Assembly: GCF_009026145.1 (NCBI RefSeq)
Contig: NZ_WBUE01000038.1
Span: forward strand, 1 to 33,143
DNA length: 33,143 bases
Reading direction: 5' to 3'
DNA from: Hyphomicrobium sp.
GTDB lineage: Bacteria; Pseudomonadota; Alphaproteobacteria; Rhizobiales; Hyphomicrobiaceae
The notes below the pieces were generated by a model. The model saw nothing but the letters and a program-made list of their open reading frames with translations. It made no database searches and had not been told where the DNA came from. The stretch's first letter is position 1; every line of letters begins with the position of its first letter. This document shows, in pieces, positions 1 to 6,999 of the stretch. The translations under genes and the position numbers were made by a program.

Positions 1-120
1 GAATGGCGCTTCAACCACCGCTTCGATCTCGCCGCCATGATCCCCGCCCTCGGCTGCGCCGCCCTCGCCACCCGGCCACAGCCCTACTGGTGGCTCAAGA
101 TGGCGGACTATGGTGCGTAA
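1..120 (+). CDS. C-terminal end of an IS1595-type (ISXO2-like) transposase, partial
   Basis: The window opens inside a reading frame of 39 residues plus stop. Its sequence, with FNHRFDLAAMIP and a final LKMADYGA, resembles the extreme C-terminus of IS1595-family (ISXO2-like, DDE-type) transposases, which typically end with an RFNRR(F/Y)DLA segment and a short tail. The catalytic part lies outside the window, so completeness cannot be judged. The stop codon overlaps by 13 bp the convergent end of the cytochrome b561-type gene on the other strand, so the element may have inserted at the 3' end of that gene and donated its last codons. Family assignment rests on a short tail only. Confidence 0.5.
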   Translation, partial: EWRFNHRFDLAAMIPALGCAALATRPQPYWWLKMADYGA

Positions 121-692
121 TCAGGAGCGCGCTTCCTGCCGGTTATCATGGCCCGAACCAGGTTCTCGCCGTGCTCGAGGCTGGTGAAGATGACGCCGCC
201 GACGTGCAGCCCGACGAGGATGAGCGCCAACGTGCTCGCCGTCGCATGCAGCGTATCGACCCAGGCGACGCCCCAAAAGGTGTCGGTGGTCATCATCGCG
301 CCGCTGACGCAGATGACGAGAAGCGTCGCCAGCAAGGCGAGCACCATGGCACCGCCCAGCGGATTGTGGCCGAGGAAGCGCGGCGCGCGCCGGCGCAGCA
401 GCGCCGCGGCATAGCGCAGCGTTGCACGCGGGCCGTAGATGAAATCCGAGAAGCGGGCGTAGCGGGAGCCGATGAAGCCCCACACGATGCGGGCGACAAC
501 GAGCGCCAAGACGAGGTAGCCGGCAATGAGGTGCGGGTTGTCCCAGATACCGCCTGAATACCAGGCAACGGCGAATGAAATGACGAGCGACCAATGGAAG
601 ACGCGCACGAATGCGTCCCACACCTTGGTCGACTCCGGCCGCGCGATGCGGCCGGAGTCGAAGCCAGCGACTGTGTCAGGGCGCGCGGTCAT
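108..692 (-). CDS. cytochrome b561-type membrane protein (cytochrome b/b6 domain)
   Basis: A 194-residue integral membrane protein. The N-terminal KVWDAFVRVFHWSL segment is the hallmark of the diheme cytochrome b561 / Ni-Fe hydrogenase b-type family, with the first axial-ligand histidine in FHW. Four hydrophobic segments follow (about residues 33-50, 54-75, 110-132 and 150-172), with further histidines in the NPH, LHAT and GLHVGG contexts as likely heme ligands. Such proteins pass electrons between the quinone pool and periplasmic partners. Its start overlaps the stop of the upstream PepSY gene by 4 bp, so the two are translationally coupled, a common pairing in Proteobacteria. The last residues may have been altered by the neighbouring transposase end. 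Confidence 0.85.
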   Translation of the reverse strand: MTARPDTVAGFDSGRIARPESTKVWDAFVRVFHWSLVISFAVAWYSGGIWDNPHLIAGYLVLALVVARIVWGFIGSRYARFSDFIYGPRATLRYAAALLRRRAPRFLGHNPLGGAMVLALLATLLVICVSGAMMTTDTFWGVAWVDTLHATASTLALILVGLHVGGVIFTSLEHGENLVRAMITGRKRAPDYAP

Positions 693-967
693 TGGGCGTG
701 CACGACGTTGGCCGTGGTCGGATCAAGAAACAGCTCGAATTTGGTGCCGCTCTTATCGGTGACGTAGGCCTCGAAGCAATTGCCGGCGCGCGTGGTCTTG
801 ATCTTCTTCACCGCGAAGCCGACTTCGGCGATCTTGGCCTGTGCCGCGGCCTCGGTCATCCATTGCGCCTTGGGAGCACTCGTGCAGGTGCCGGAATAGC
901 TGCCGGCCAGCGCGGGCGCGGACGCGAGAATGCTGGATGCTGCAAGCGCGAGAAGCATCTTGTTCAT
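689..967 (-). CDS. PepSY-domain periplasmic protein
   Basis: A 92-residue protein with a clear signal peptide (MNKMLLALAASSILASAPALA, cleavage near residue 21), followed by a single PepSY-like domain: an alpha segment with AAAQAKIAEVGF, then beta strands ending in GTKFELFLDPTTANVV. PepSY proteins of this size are usually periplasmic and occur with membrane cytochromes; their exact role is unknown. A good Shine-Dalgarno, AAGGAG, lies about 8 bp before the ATG. The stop overlaps the start of the cytochrome b561 gene (ATGA), giving a two-gene operon. Two cysteines at about residues 27 and 64 could form a disulfide. Confidence 0.85.
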   Translation of the reverse strand: MNKMLLALAASSILASAPALAGSYSGTCTSAPKAQWMTEAAAQAKIAEVGFAVKKIKTTRAGNCFEAYVTDKSGTKFELFLDPTTANVVHAQ

Positions 968-1324
968 TGGGCATCTCCTTCGGATGGTTGCCGGCGCATT
1001 TCAGCGCCACGGCGACACTGTGCCGGAGTCATCGTGACGAGACACTGACGCGTGTCGTCAGGCTCGCATCAGCCAACGGCGCAAGTGCGGGCGCTGCATC
1101 TGTCGCGGTGCCTTGGCTTCGGCCGGAGCGACCATCAAAAGTGGGCCGGCAACATCTGGCGCTACCGAGCGCCGTACGCATGCCAACGAGGGCACTTCGA
1201 CGGGAGCGGCGGAAATGCGTCTCAAGCCGTCGTGAGCCGGCTGCGGCGCCGGTGAATGGGCGTTGACGGCGGAGGCCTGACGTCGGAATCTCGTCACCAC
1301 AAGCAAGCGTCGCAGGAGGAAGCG
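968..1324. other. intergenic region, no gene recognised
   Basis: About 350 bp between the start of the PepSY gene and the small plus-strand membrane gene. The open frames here have no ribosome binding site and no recognisable domain. The stretch should hold the divergent promoters of the two flanking genes, but I see no convincing -35/-10 pair. Confidence 0.4.
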
Positions 1325-1495
1325 ATGATGCCATATGACACCAGGGACCCCCGCATGCAGATCGGCACTCTGTTTTCCAAGATGATGGTGGTGATCATCC
1401 TGCTCACGATTATAGCGTTGTTCTGGCTTGGCCCGCAGTCGCGCAACTACGAGACTTTCGGCGGGCGAACACCTACGACGACATTCGCTGAGTAA
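1325..1495 (+). CDS. small single-pass membrane protein, unknown
   Basis: A 56-residue protein. I chose the ATG at 1325 because AGGAGGA (1314-1320) stands directly upstream at ideal spacing; the upstream frame extension lacks any such site. The polar N-terminus is followed by one strongly hydrophobic helix (about residues 20-35, MVVIILLTIIALFWL), then a polar C-terminus with NYETFGG. I do not recognise a family. The excellent Shine-Dalgarno and clean single-helix layout support a real gene. The candidate sRNA terminator about 380 bp downstream is the first T-rich hairpin on this strand. Confidence 0.6.
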   Translation: MMPYDTRDPRMQIGTLFSKMMVVIILLTIIALFWLGPQSRNYETFGGRTPTTTFAE

Positions 1496-1659
1496 CGCGC
1501 GCGGATGCCGGCCGCCGCCCGCGCACCCGCCAGCCGGCGCGCGGGCGGCGAGCTCGCCACAAGCGGCGCGCATGATGAATGAGCGCTCCCGTCGGTCTTG
1601 GTAGCGAGGCGAATCCGCGCTGTGCGCCGAGGTATGTAGTGGATAAGGCTTTGAGGCGC

Positions 1660-1739
1660 GTGCGGTGCACCATGATCGCGCGACGCCGATAACCGCGAAC
1701 GACGCGGTTTTGACGCTGACGGGCACCATTGCACCGCAC
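1660..1739. repeat. nested inverted repeat
   Basis: GTGCGGTGCA (1660-1669) is matched by its perfect reverse complement at 1730-1739. Inside lies a second perfect hairpin, AACCGCG (1691-1697), loop AACGA, CGCGGTT (1703-1709). The arrangement could form a long stem with an inner stem-loop. It may be an extension of the structured RNA downstream, a regulatory site or a mobile-element relic. Confidence 0.4.
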
Positions 1740-1749
1740 GGTGACGAAC

Positions 1750-1778
1750 TTGCCTTCGCGTGTGAGGCGACGATGATA
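1750..1778 (+). promoter_or_regulatory. candidate sigma70-type promoter for the downstream hairpin cluster
   Basis: TTGCCT (1750-1755), a 17-bp spacer and ATGATA (1773-1778) would start transcription near 1785, immediately before three successive perfect hairpins. Match to consensus is moderate. Confidence 0.35.
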
Positions 1779-1784
1779 AGCGTT

Positions 1785-1882
1785 GGCCACACTTCCGGTT
1801 ATCCCCTCCCGGAAGTCTCCCCGTCCCTCGGGGGACATGGCTGAGGGCGCAGGTTCTCCCCCCGGGGCCGGCGCCCTTTCTT
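1785..1882 (+). ncRNA. candidate small RNA with three hairpins and a terminator
   Basis: Three hairpins follow each other: ACTTCCGG (1791-1798) with CCGGAAGT (1809-1816); GTCCC-TCGG-GGGAC (1823-1836); and AGGGCGC (1844-1850) with GCGCCCT (1871-1877), the last followed by TTCTTA, so it looks like a Rho-independent terminator. A possible promoter lies just upstream. The loops and spacers are C-rich (TATCCCCTC, TCTCCCC, TCTCCCCCC), as in alphaproteobacterial riboregulators that expose anti-Shine-Dalgarno motifs; that likeness is my inference. I cannot assign a known RNA family. Confidence 0.4.
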
Positions 1883-1900
1883 ATGACCTGCTCGGCTGAC

Positions 1901-2152
1901 TTATAGCGCTGCTGTTTGTCCTCGCGGAGAGGACCAGCGGCGGGGCGCGCCGAAGACTTTCTGCTCCAGATTGCCGAGGCGGGTTTCGTAGCGGCCGAGC
2001 TTCAGTTCGGCCTCGATGGAGTTCACTTGCTCCTGCATGCACGCGATGTCCGTTTGGACATTCGCTATGTCGTCTTTCGTCTCCATGTGCTTCACGACGT
2101 AAGCCACGCTCGCAGTGAGATCACGATCTCCTTGCCGTGCTTAGCGAGGATG
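1901..2152 (-). pseudogene. 3' part of small coiled-coil protein gene, split by IS66 and frameshifted
   Basis: From the GTG at 2107 the frame reads a heptad-rich coiled coil (METKDDIANVQTDIA ... KLGRYETRLGNLEQKVFG). Between 2152 and about 2108 a different frame continues the same protein (AKHGKEIVISLRA), so one base is missing near 2107. Joined to the segment at 4751-4814 after removing the IS66 and one target duplication, the protein would start MAKKITLNDIATMLSKQS, pass through the GKEIVISLRA segment and end in the coiled coil, about 100 residues. Small proteins of this layout (short N-terminal HTH-like part followed by KDDI and a coiled coil) are frequent next to mobile genes and in Patescibacteria. 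The function is unknown. Confidence 0.7.
2145..2152. repeat. left 8-bp target-site duplication of IS66
   Basis: CGAGGATG immediately precedes the left end of the IS66 element and recurs exactly at 4751-4758 after the right end. IS66 elements characteristically duplicate 8 bp. Confidence 0.9.
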
Positions 2153-2236
2153 GTAAGCGTCCGGGGAAGGCCGTCTTGCGGAGAAGTTGGGACATAGGTC
2201 CTGTTGGTGACGGGTGGTCACGACAGGGATTGTTCC

Positions 2237-2674
2237 ATGCCTATGTCTGGAGATAGGCCGTCGCGCCGGTTCGACTTCGTTGCCGAGACGCGGCGGCAGT
2301 GGAGCCCAGCCGAGAAGCAGGCGATCGTGGCCGAGGCTTCGGCCCCTTGTACGAACGTCTCGGCGATCGCCCGCCGGCACGGGATTAGCCCGAGCCTGTT
2401 GTTCCGCTGGATCAAGGTCCACAGGGCGGAGCATGGCCAGGACGTGCGCACGGTGGAGGCGAGCTTCCTACCCGTTGCATTGCCGGCACCGGCTCTCCCT
2501 GAGATGCCAGCGACGGAGCGTAGGACTGAACAACGCAAGAAGCCGCCACGTCCCCCCGCGGCATCCGCGGCCGACTGTATTGAGATCGAGCTTGCCAATG
2601 GTCGCCGGGTGCGTGTCGGCGGGGGCGTCGACGCGGCGATGCTGAAGCAGATCATCGACGTCCTGGAGGCGTGA
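2237..2674 (+). CDS. tnpA: IS66 accessory protein TnpA (HTH)
   Basis: First gene of the IS66 element, 145 residues from the ATG at 2237. The N-terminal half carries an IS3/IS911-like helix-turn-helix: [13 protein letters not shown] then [20 protein letters not shown], ending in the LFRW motif. The middle is Pro/Arg-rich and poorly conserved; the C-terminal part ([13 protein letters not shown] ... LKQIIDVLE) is typical of IS66 TnpA. It is presumed to bind the element ends. Its stop overlaps the tnpB start (ATGATG / TGATGA), implying coupled translation. An upstream in-frame extension to 2204 lacks a ribosome site, and the methionine at 2237 fits family length. Confidence 0.9.
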   Translation: MPMSGDRPSRRFDFVAETRRQWSPAEKQAIVAEASAPCTNVSAIARRHGISPSLLFRWIKVHRAEHGQDVRTVEASFLPVALPAPALPEMPATERRTEQRKKPPRPPAASAADCIEIELANGRRVRVGGGVDAAMLKQIIDVLEA

Positions 2675-3021
2675 TGATCCCCGTTCCCGTCGGCGTGCGC
2701 GTGTGGATCGCGACCGGCCACACCGATATGAGGAAGGGTTTCGCCTCCCTCGCGCTGCTCGTGCAGGAGAAGCTAAAGCAGGATCCGCACGGTGGCCATC
2801 TCTTCATCTTCCGGGGACGCCGAGGCGATCTCATCAAGATCATCTGGCACGACGGTCAGGGCGCGTGCCTGTTCTCCAAGCGGCTGGAGCGGGGGCGGTT
2901 CATCTGGCCGTCGCCGACCGACGGCGCCGTGCCGATCACGCCGGCTCAGCTCGGCTACATGCTCGAAGGGATAGACTGGCGAGCGCCGCAGCACACGTGG
3001 CGCCCCGAGATCGCGGGCTGA
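2671..3021 (+). CDS. tnpB: IS66 accessory protein TnpB
   Basis: A 116-residue protein of the IS66 Orf2 family, unrelated to the RNA-guided TnpB of IS200/IS605. Family signatures are [17 protein letters not shown] near the N-terminus, then [22 protein letters not shown] and [13 protein letters not shown]. It is needed for IS66 transposition, but its biochemical role is unknown. It begins inside the tnpA stop (4-bp overlap), and tnpC follows after about 90 bp. The length is normal for the family. Confidence 0.93.
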   Translation: MMIPVPVGVRVWIATGHTDMRKGFASLALLVQEKLKQDPHGGHLFIFRGRRGDLIKIIWHDGQGACLFSKRLERGRFIWPSPTDGAVPITPAQLGYMLEGIDWRAPQHTWRPEIAG

Positions 3022-3114
3022 AGGTCAATGCCGCGTGTGACCCACGCGACTCGGGTCGTGGATTATCGCCATGGCTCCGATCAGGGTGAGCGCGAAGCAG
3101 CTATCCTCAGGCCC

Positions 3115-4716
3115 ATGACGCTCGACCCGACCAGGCTCCCCGACGACATCGCGACACTCAAGGCTCTTCTTATTGCCGAGCACGCGGCGCGGGTCGCATC
3201 CGACGATCGGGCTCAGGCCGCCGAGGCGCGGGCGCTCGACCTCGACGCCGAGATCGCGAACCTGAAGCTCACCATCGCCAAGATGAGGCGCGAGACGTTC
3301 GGGACATCGTCGGAGCGGAGCATCAAGCTCCTCGATCAGCTCGAGCTGCAGCTTGCCGAGCTCGTCGAGAAGATGGCGGAGGAGAAAGCCGCCGCCGAGA
3401 TCGCAGCGCCCGTCGTCTCGCCATCATCCACGAGCCACAAGCCAGCGCGCCGGCCGCTGCCGGAGCATCTGCCGCGTGAGCGCCTCGTGCATCCCGCCCC
3501 GATGGTCTGTCCATGCTGCTCCGGCACGAGGTTCCGCAAGCTGGGCGAGGACACGACGGAGACACTGGAGCGCGTTCCTGCCCGTTGGAAGGTGATCGTG
3601 CACGTGCGCGAGCGGCTCGCCTGCCGGACCTGCGATACCATCGCGCAGACACCAGCGCCGGTACATCCGATCACGCGCGGCCGGGCCGGCCCGCATCTGC
3701 TCGCCGACGTCTTGTTCGGCAAGTTCGGCGCGCACCTGCCCTTGAACCGGCAGAGCGACATCTACGCCAACGAGGGCGTCGATCTCGACATCTCGACGCT
3801 GGCCGACTGGGTCGGTGCCTCAGCCGCAACACTGATGCCGCTGCGCGATGCGATCGAGAAGCACGTGCTGGCGACCGAGCGCATCCACGCCGACGACACC
3901 ACGGTGCCGGTGCTGGCCAAGGGCAAGTGCACGACGGGCCGGCTGTGGGCCTACGTGCGTGATGATGCGCCGTTCGGGGGCGCGGCCGCGCCGGCGGCGT
4001 TCTACCACTACTCACACAATCGCGACGGCGCGCATCCCGAGAAGCATCTATCTGCCTACACCGGACTGCTACAAGCCGACGCCTACGCCGGCTTCAACGG
4101 GCTCTATGTTACTGGCCGCAAGCCGGGACCGATCGTCGAGGCGGCATGCTGGGCGCATGGCCGCAGGAAGTTCTTCGACCTGGCGGAGCTGCAGAAGGCA
4201 CCGATTGCGATGGAGGCCGTACGTCGCATCGACGCGCTGTTCGCCATCGAGCGCGAGATCAACGGCCAGCCGCCGGGTGACCGGTTGGCCGTCCGTGGTG
4301 AGCGCTCAAAACCGCTCGTCGACGACCTCGAACGATGGCTCAGGGAGGAACGCAAGAAGCTCTCGTCCAAGAACCCCTTGGCCAAGGCCATGGACTATAG
4401 CCTGAAGCGATGGCCAGCCTTCACGCGCTTCCTCGACGATGGCCGCATCTGCATGTCGAACAACGCGGCCGAGCGCGCCGTGCGCGGCATCGCCGTCGGC
4501 CGGCGCAACTGGACCTTCTGCGGCTCCGACGCCGGCGGGCAACGTGCCGCTGTAATCTACACGCTGATCGAGACGTGCAAGTTGAACCATATCGATCCGC
4601 GCGCCTGGCTCGCAGACGTGCTGGGCCGCATAGCTACGCATCCTGCGAACCGCATCGCCGCGCTGTTGCCATGGAACTGGAACGGCCCGCTATGCGCCCA
4701 TATCAACGCAGCCTGA
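3115..4716 (+). CDS. tnpC: IS66 transposase TnpC (DDE)
   Basis: A 533-residue transposase from the ATG at 3115; the frame is open further upstream, but family proteins start near this methionine. It has an N-terminal coiled-coil/leucine-rich segment (about residues 25-100), a zinc-finger-like region with CPCC and CRTC pairs (about residues 135-195), then the catalytic DDE core: HADDTTVPVL holds the first Asp, QADAYAGFN the second and NNAAERAVR the Glu. The C-terminal IS66 domain (WNW near the end) is present, so the protein looks intact. The right inverted repeat follows within about 12 bp. Confidence 0.95.
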   Translation: MTLDPTRLPDDIATLKALLIAEHAARVASDDRAQAAEARALDLDAEIANLKLTIAKMRRETFGTSSERSIKLLDQLELQLAELVEKMAEEKAAAEIAAPVVSPSSTSHKPARRPLPEHLPRERLVHPAPMVCPCCSGTRFRKLGEDTTETLERVPARWKVIVHVRERLACRTCDTIAQTPAPVHPITRGRAGPHLLADVLFGKFGAHLPLNRQSDIYANEGVDLDISTLADWVGASAATLMPLRDAIEKHVLATERIHADDTTVPVLAKGKCTTGRLWAYVRDDAPFGGAAAPAAFYHYSHNRDGAHPEKHLSAYTGLLQADAYAGFNGLYVTGRKPGPIVEAACWAHGRRKFFDLAELQKAPIAMEAVRRIDALFAIEREINGQPPGDRLAVRGERSKPLVDDLERWLREERKKLSSKNPLAKAMDYSLKRWPAFTRFLDDGRICMSNNAAERAVRGIAVGRRNWTFCGSDAGGQRAAVIYTLIETCKLNHIDPRAWLADVLGRIATHPANRIAALLPWNWNGPLCAHINAA

Positions 4717-4750
4717 TCAAGCCTGACCAGGGCCTTCGCCGGATGCATAC

Positions 4751-4758
4751 CGAGGATG
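4751..4758. repeat. right 8-bp target-site duplication of IS66
   Basis: CGAGGATG, identical to 2145-2152, directly after the right IS66 end. Confidence 0.9.
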
Positions 4759-4814
4759 ATGCTCTGCTTCGAGAGCATCGTGGCGATGTCGTTGAGTGTG
4801 ATTTTCTTGGCCAT
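4751..4814 (-). pseudogene. 5' part of the coiled-coil gene interrupted by IS66
   Basis: Reading from the ATG at 4814, the frame gives MAKKITLNDIATMLSKQS and reaches the IS66 right end after 21 codons. It continues in the same frame at 2152 once the IS and one duplicated octamer are removed. Beyond the junction the open frame runs on into IS sequence, which is not the native product. A promoter-like TACAAT sits only 6 bp before the ATG. Confidence 0.75.
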
Positions 4815-4820
4815 GAGGGA

Positions 4821-4848
4821 ATTGTACGCGGCAGTTGGAATGGCGCAA
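4821..4848 (-). promoter_or_regulatory. promoter of the interrupted coiled-coil gene
   Basis: On the minus strand TTGCGC (4848-4843), a 16-bp spacer and TACAAT (4826-4821) end 6 bp before the ATG at 4814. Transcripts would be leaderless or nearly so. Confidence 0.45.
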
Positions 4849-4920
4849 ATGAAGGGATGCGAGTGTTAGAGTTCCTGGAAGTGGGGATGATGCGGACGGT
4901 GGCGGATTTGGTGAGCGTTG

Positions 4921-5034
4921 CGCGGTGACGAGGCCTTCGCGGCACCAGCGCGTCAGGTAGTCGGGAGAGATGCCGACGATGGCCGCCCCGTCGCGCGCGG
5001 CCATAAAGCGTATGCATCGATAGTGATTTCGTCG
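4921..5034 (-). pseudogene. fragment of the HTH gene found intact at 20238-20498
   Basis: The minus strand starts like the intact copy (ATG, MVDEITID), then a frameshift near 5015 moves into the frame reading AARDGAAIVGISPDYLTRWC and REGLVTA, after which similarity stops near 4921. The intact gene has the same ISPDYLTRWCREGLVTA core. The roughly 55 bp upstream of the start are also shared between the copies, so the duplication includes the promoter region. The C-terminal half is missing, so the fragment is not functional. Confidence 0.8.
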
Positions 5035-5090
5035 ACCATTGCGGACGGGCGCAAAGACTAGGTCTTGGGCCGTGTGGATATGATAGCGCG
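4921..5090. repeat. diverged duplicate of 20379-20550
   Basis: Both copies share the HTH-coding segment, the CATTGCGGA start region, the CAAAGACTAGGTCTTGGGCC stretch and GATATGATAGCGCG. Similarity fades on both sides. Copy 1 is frameshifted and cut; copy 2 holds the intact gene. Confidence 0.8.
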
Positions 5091-5193
5091 GGATGGTGGA
5101 AAGAAGCGCTGCGGATGGGGGATAACTGCAGATAAGTGCCCGCTCAGTCAAATTCGAATGCCAGCTCAGTCAACTCTTGCGTTGAACTGCAGA

Positions 5194-5590
5194 CTACTCG
5201 GCGGGTGTGCCGAGCGAGACGATATCTAATACCGACCACATCTCCTCGAAGCGGCACGCATGAAAGTACACCGGCATACCGGGCTCTATCTTGGTGTTGC
5301 ACACTGGACCTAGGCAACCACGATCAAACTGCAGCTGCTCGCCATTCTCGCGGCGAATTACTCCGCGTTTCGCGCGCCTGTTGAAGCTCTCGATCGTTCC
5401 GGTAAGCGTCTCAGGAAACTGCACTTCGGCGAGGAGCTGTCCGCTCTGGCGGGCCACGATCTTCCTGCCGAGCGCCTTGAGCCGGCGAATGTGATCACCG
5501 TCCGGTTCTCGCGGCTCAATGAGGCGGATCCTTTTGAGATGGTAGCTGACCTCCGCTCTCACCCAGCAGTGGATGCGGTCGCCGACTTTA
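5194..5590 (-). pseudogene. cold-shock-domain-like protein, 5'-truncated
   Basis: From the GTG at 5562 the frame encodes 122 residues, but coherent sequence continues upstream without a start codon (VPFKVGDRIHCWVR) to about 5590, where a fragment of another gene abuts. The gene therefore looks cut at its 5' end. The C-terminal half is cold-shock-like: GTIESFNRRAKRGVIRREN resembles the GTVKWFNxxKGFGFI ribonucleoprotein motif, and a PGMPVYFHA strand and SVLDI end follow. The RNP aromatic pattern is weak. It might still be translated from the GTG, but no Shine-Dalgarno is evident. Confidence 0.5.
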
Positions 5591-5922
5591 AAAGGGACAG
5601 TGACACGCAGCGGCGCATGCAGCTGCTCTACGGCTTCATGGCGTGGAAGTCCGCGACGGGCTTCGTCATGTCTTCCGAATTGGTGCAGCTGGATTGCCTG
5701 ATCTCAGCTGCGGTCGGTCGCGATGAGGTTCCCTGTTGTGGCGCGACCGATCGTACGGAAGCCGCTGAGTGTCGGACCGATCGAGTGGTTGCCGAGAGAA
5801 TCTGTCGGCGAGGAAGTCGTCGCCCTGCTGCCGCGCAAACGCGTGGTGCTCAATGCCGACACTGAGGGCGCGGTGATGCGTGCGTTCGGCGATGGGGGGA
5901 GTTCGCGGCACGCTGCAGTTAG
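5588..5922 (+). pseudogene. C-terminal fragment of the gene family seen at 20746-20994, frameshifted
   Basis: RRMQLLYGFMAWKSATGFVMSSE matches RRMQLMYGFMAWKSATAFVMSSE of the 82-residue protein at 20746. From there the family continues to the stop through two frameshifts: near 5755 (into KPLSVGPIEWLPRESVG) and at the G6 tract near 5895 (into GEFAARCS, then stop at 5920-5922). The N-terminal half is missing here, while the right-hand copy lacks the C-terminal half. No function is known. The G6 tract also allows a sequencing error for that shift. Confidence 0.6.
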
Positions 5923-5931
5923 GGGTCCAAG

Positions 5932-6360
5932 ATGCGGCAGCAGGTCAATATTGACGTCAGACAGCCGTCTAATATTGCTCACACGGGCGTTAGGCGCGCA
6001 GTGCTCTTCATGGGCCTTGGCTTGAACGCAATGCAGCGGAAAGACTTCCGCGACTATCAGCTGCACAAACTGGAGCTCCAACCAGGGCGGACTTCGCTGC
6101 CAATCGACTTCTTTCCGTCGGATCTCCCTCCAAAGCGGGTCGATGAATTCAAGAAAGAATTCTCGTTTTGGATAGTCGGATGCGGCGTGCGCGAAATGCT
6201 CGAGCACTACGCCTTGTTGCTCGATCACATTCACAAGTATGGGCTGTTGGTCCAGCAGGTAAGAGGCTTGCTTGCCGAGCGCGACCCGCAGAAAGAACAC
6301 CGCACCTTCCACCGCAACGGAAGATTGCCGAGAAGTTGCGCCTCCTGCACCAACTGCTAG
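5932..6360 (+). pseudogene. hypothetical protein, C-terminus lost by frameshift
   Basis: The frame gives a coherent soluble protein (LHKLELQPGRTSLPIDFFP, FSFWIVGCGVREMLEHYALL, LLDHIHKYGLLVQQVRGLL) for about 128 residues. Near 6318 the natural continuation, IAEKLRLLHQLLGLNH, is in the next frame, and it runs into a GC-rich hairpin at about 6388. The family appears to be a helical protein of unknown function; I do not recognise a domain. The antisense frame over the same stretch is long but lacks protein-like features. Confidence 0.5.
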
Positions 6361-6387
6361 GCTTAAATCACATACGGCTTCGGCCTC

Positions 6388-6404
6388 GCCCCGCGCAGCG
6401 CGGG
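6388..6404. repeat. GC hairpin downstream of the toxin pseudogene
   Basis: CCCCGCG-CAG-CGCGGGG lies just beyond the 3' end of the broken PemK/MazF gene. A near copy with the same flanking GGC..CTCG context, CCCCGCG-ATA-CGCGGGG, lies just beyond the intact PemK/MazF gene near 28175. It may act as a minus-strand terminator or mRNA-end hairpin, although no T run follows. Confidence 0.45.
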
Positions 6405-6417
6405 GCAAATTATTTCA

Positions 6418-6816
6418 ACTCCAACGAGGGAAACAGGGTCAGCGCCAGCGCCTTGCCGAGCTCGCGGAAGGTGCGCTCGTCGAGCATGCCGATTTTGCGA
6501 ATGAGGCGCTTGGCATCGAACAAGCGGACCTGTGAGAGGTTGGCGACGGCCTCGCGGTCATCGACCACCCCAAGCGGGAAGTAGTACCGGCTCGCGCGCG
6601 CATGCCAACGAGGGCGATGCCAAAGAAGGTCTCGGCGTTGAACGGCCGAATAACCAGGACCGGCCGATTGTGCTCGTTGCCGGTGCCATCGATCTCGTTG
6701 CCGACATTGACGCCGACGCTACACCACCAGATCTCGCGGGGATGACAGAACGGCCGCGGCATGGAGGAGTTGAGCGTCTTCTTGTGTTTATTCCAGCGGT
6801 CGAAATCTTTGCCGAT
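6418..6816 (-). pseudogene. PemK/MazF-family toxin, frameshifted and without a start codon
   Basis: Paralogue of the intact toxin at 28202-28597: KDFDRWNKHKK, IWWCSVGVNVGNEIDGTGN, HNRPVLVIRPFN and FFGIALVG align with the intact copy. Near 6586 one base is lost and the frame changes to YYFPLGVVDDREAVANLSQ, continuing to the stop at about 6418. The position homologous to the intact copy's ATG reads ATC (6816-6814), so both initiation and frame are damaged. An ATG at 6834 is in frame but lies inside the -10-like element. These toxins are mRNA endoribonucleases; this copy should be inactive. Confidence 0.8.
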
Positions 6817-6847
6817 ACCAACGTGCGCGTGCATGGTAGCACACAAA

Positions 6848-6871
6848 AAGCCCGCCGGAGTGGGCGGGCTT
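6848..6871 (-). terminator. Rho-independent terminator of the 118-residue gene fragment
   Basis: AAGCCCGCC (6848-6856), loop GGAGTG, GGCGGGCTT (6863-6871); on the minus strand it is followed by a T run. It is the counterpart of 28626-28651. Confidence 0.75.
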
Positions 6872-6896
6872 CTGCGCCATCGCGTTGCGCATCGTG

Positions 6897-6995
6897 TCAA
6901 CGCGCCCGCAGCTTGGTCGTCGGCTTGAGGCCGAAGAGCGGATCGGTGCGCGCGATGGCGCGCGTCTCGATCGAGCGCGTGTGGCGATCGGCGAA
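6897..6995 (-). pseudogene. C-terminal fragment of the 118-residue gene found intact at 28677-29033
   Basis: On the minus strand the frame reads DRHTRSIETRAIARTDPLFG then LKPTTKLRAR and stop, nearly identical to the end of the intact protein. Similarity ends abruptly near 6995. Gene order (118-residue gene, terminator, toxin) equals that of the intact locus, so this is a second, decayed copy. Confidence 0.75.
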
Positions 6996-6999
6996 TAAC

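Larger units (their letters stand above)
2153..4750 (+). mobile_element. complete IS66-family insertion sequence (2598 bp)
   Basis: The left end starts GTAAGCGTCCGGGG (2153 on), the typical IS66 GTAAGCG terminus. The right end, reading inward on the minus strand from 4750, is GTATGCATCCGG; the two 23-bp ends match at 18 positions. The element carries the canonical tnpA-tnpB-tnpC set in one direction and is flanked by a perfect 8-bp direct repeat, CGAGGATG. All three genes are open, so the element may be active. It interrupts a small minus-strand coiled-coil gene. Confidence 0.95.

Noticed and set aside
5704..6408. 234-residue minus-strand open frame
   Set aside because: It is antisense to the plus-strand hypothetical gene, whose frame reads like a real protein with an internal frameshift; the minus frame shows no motif or start signal.
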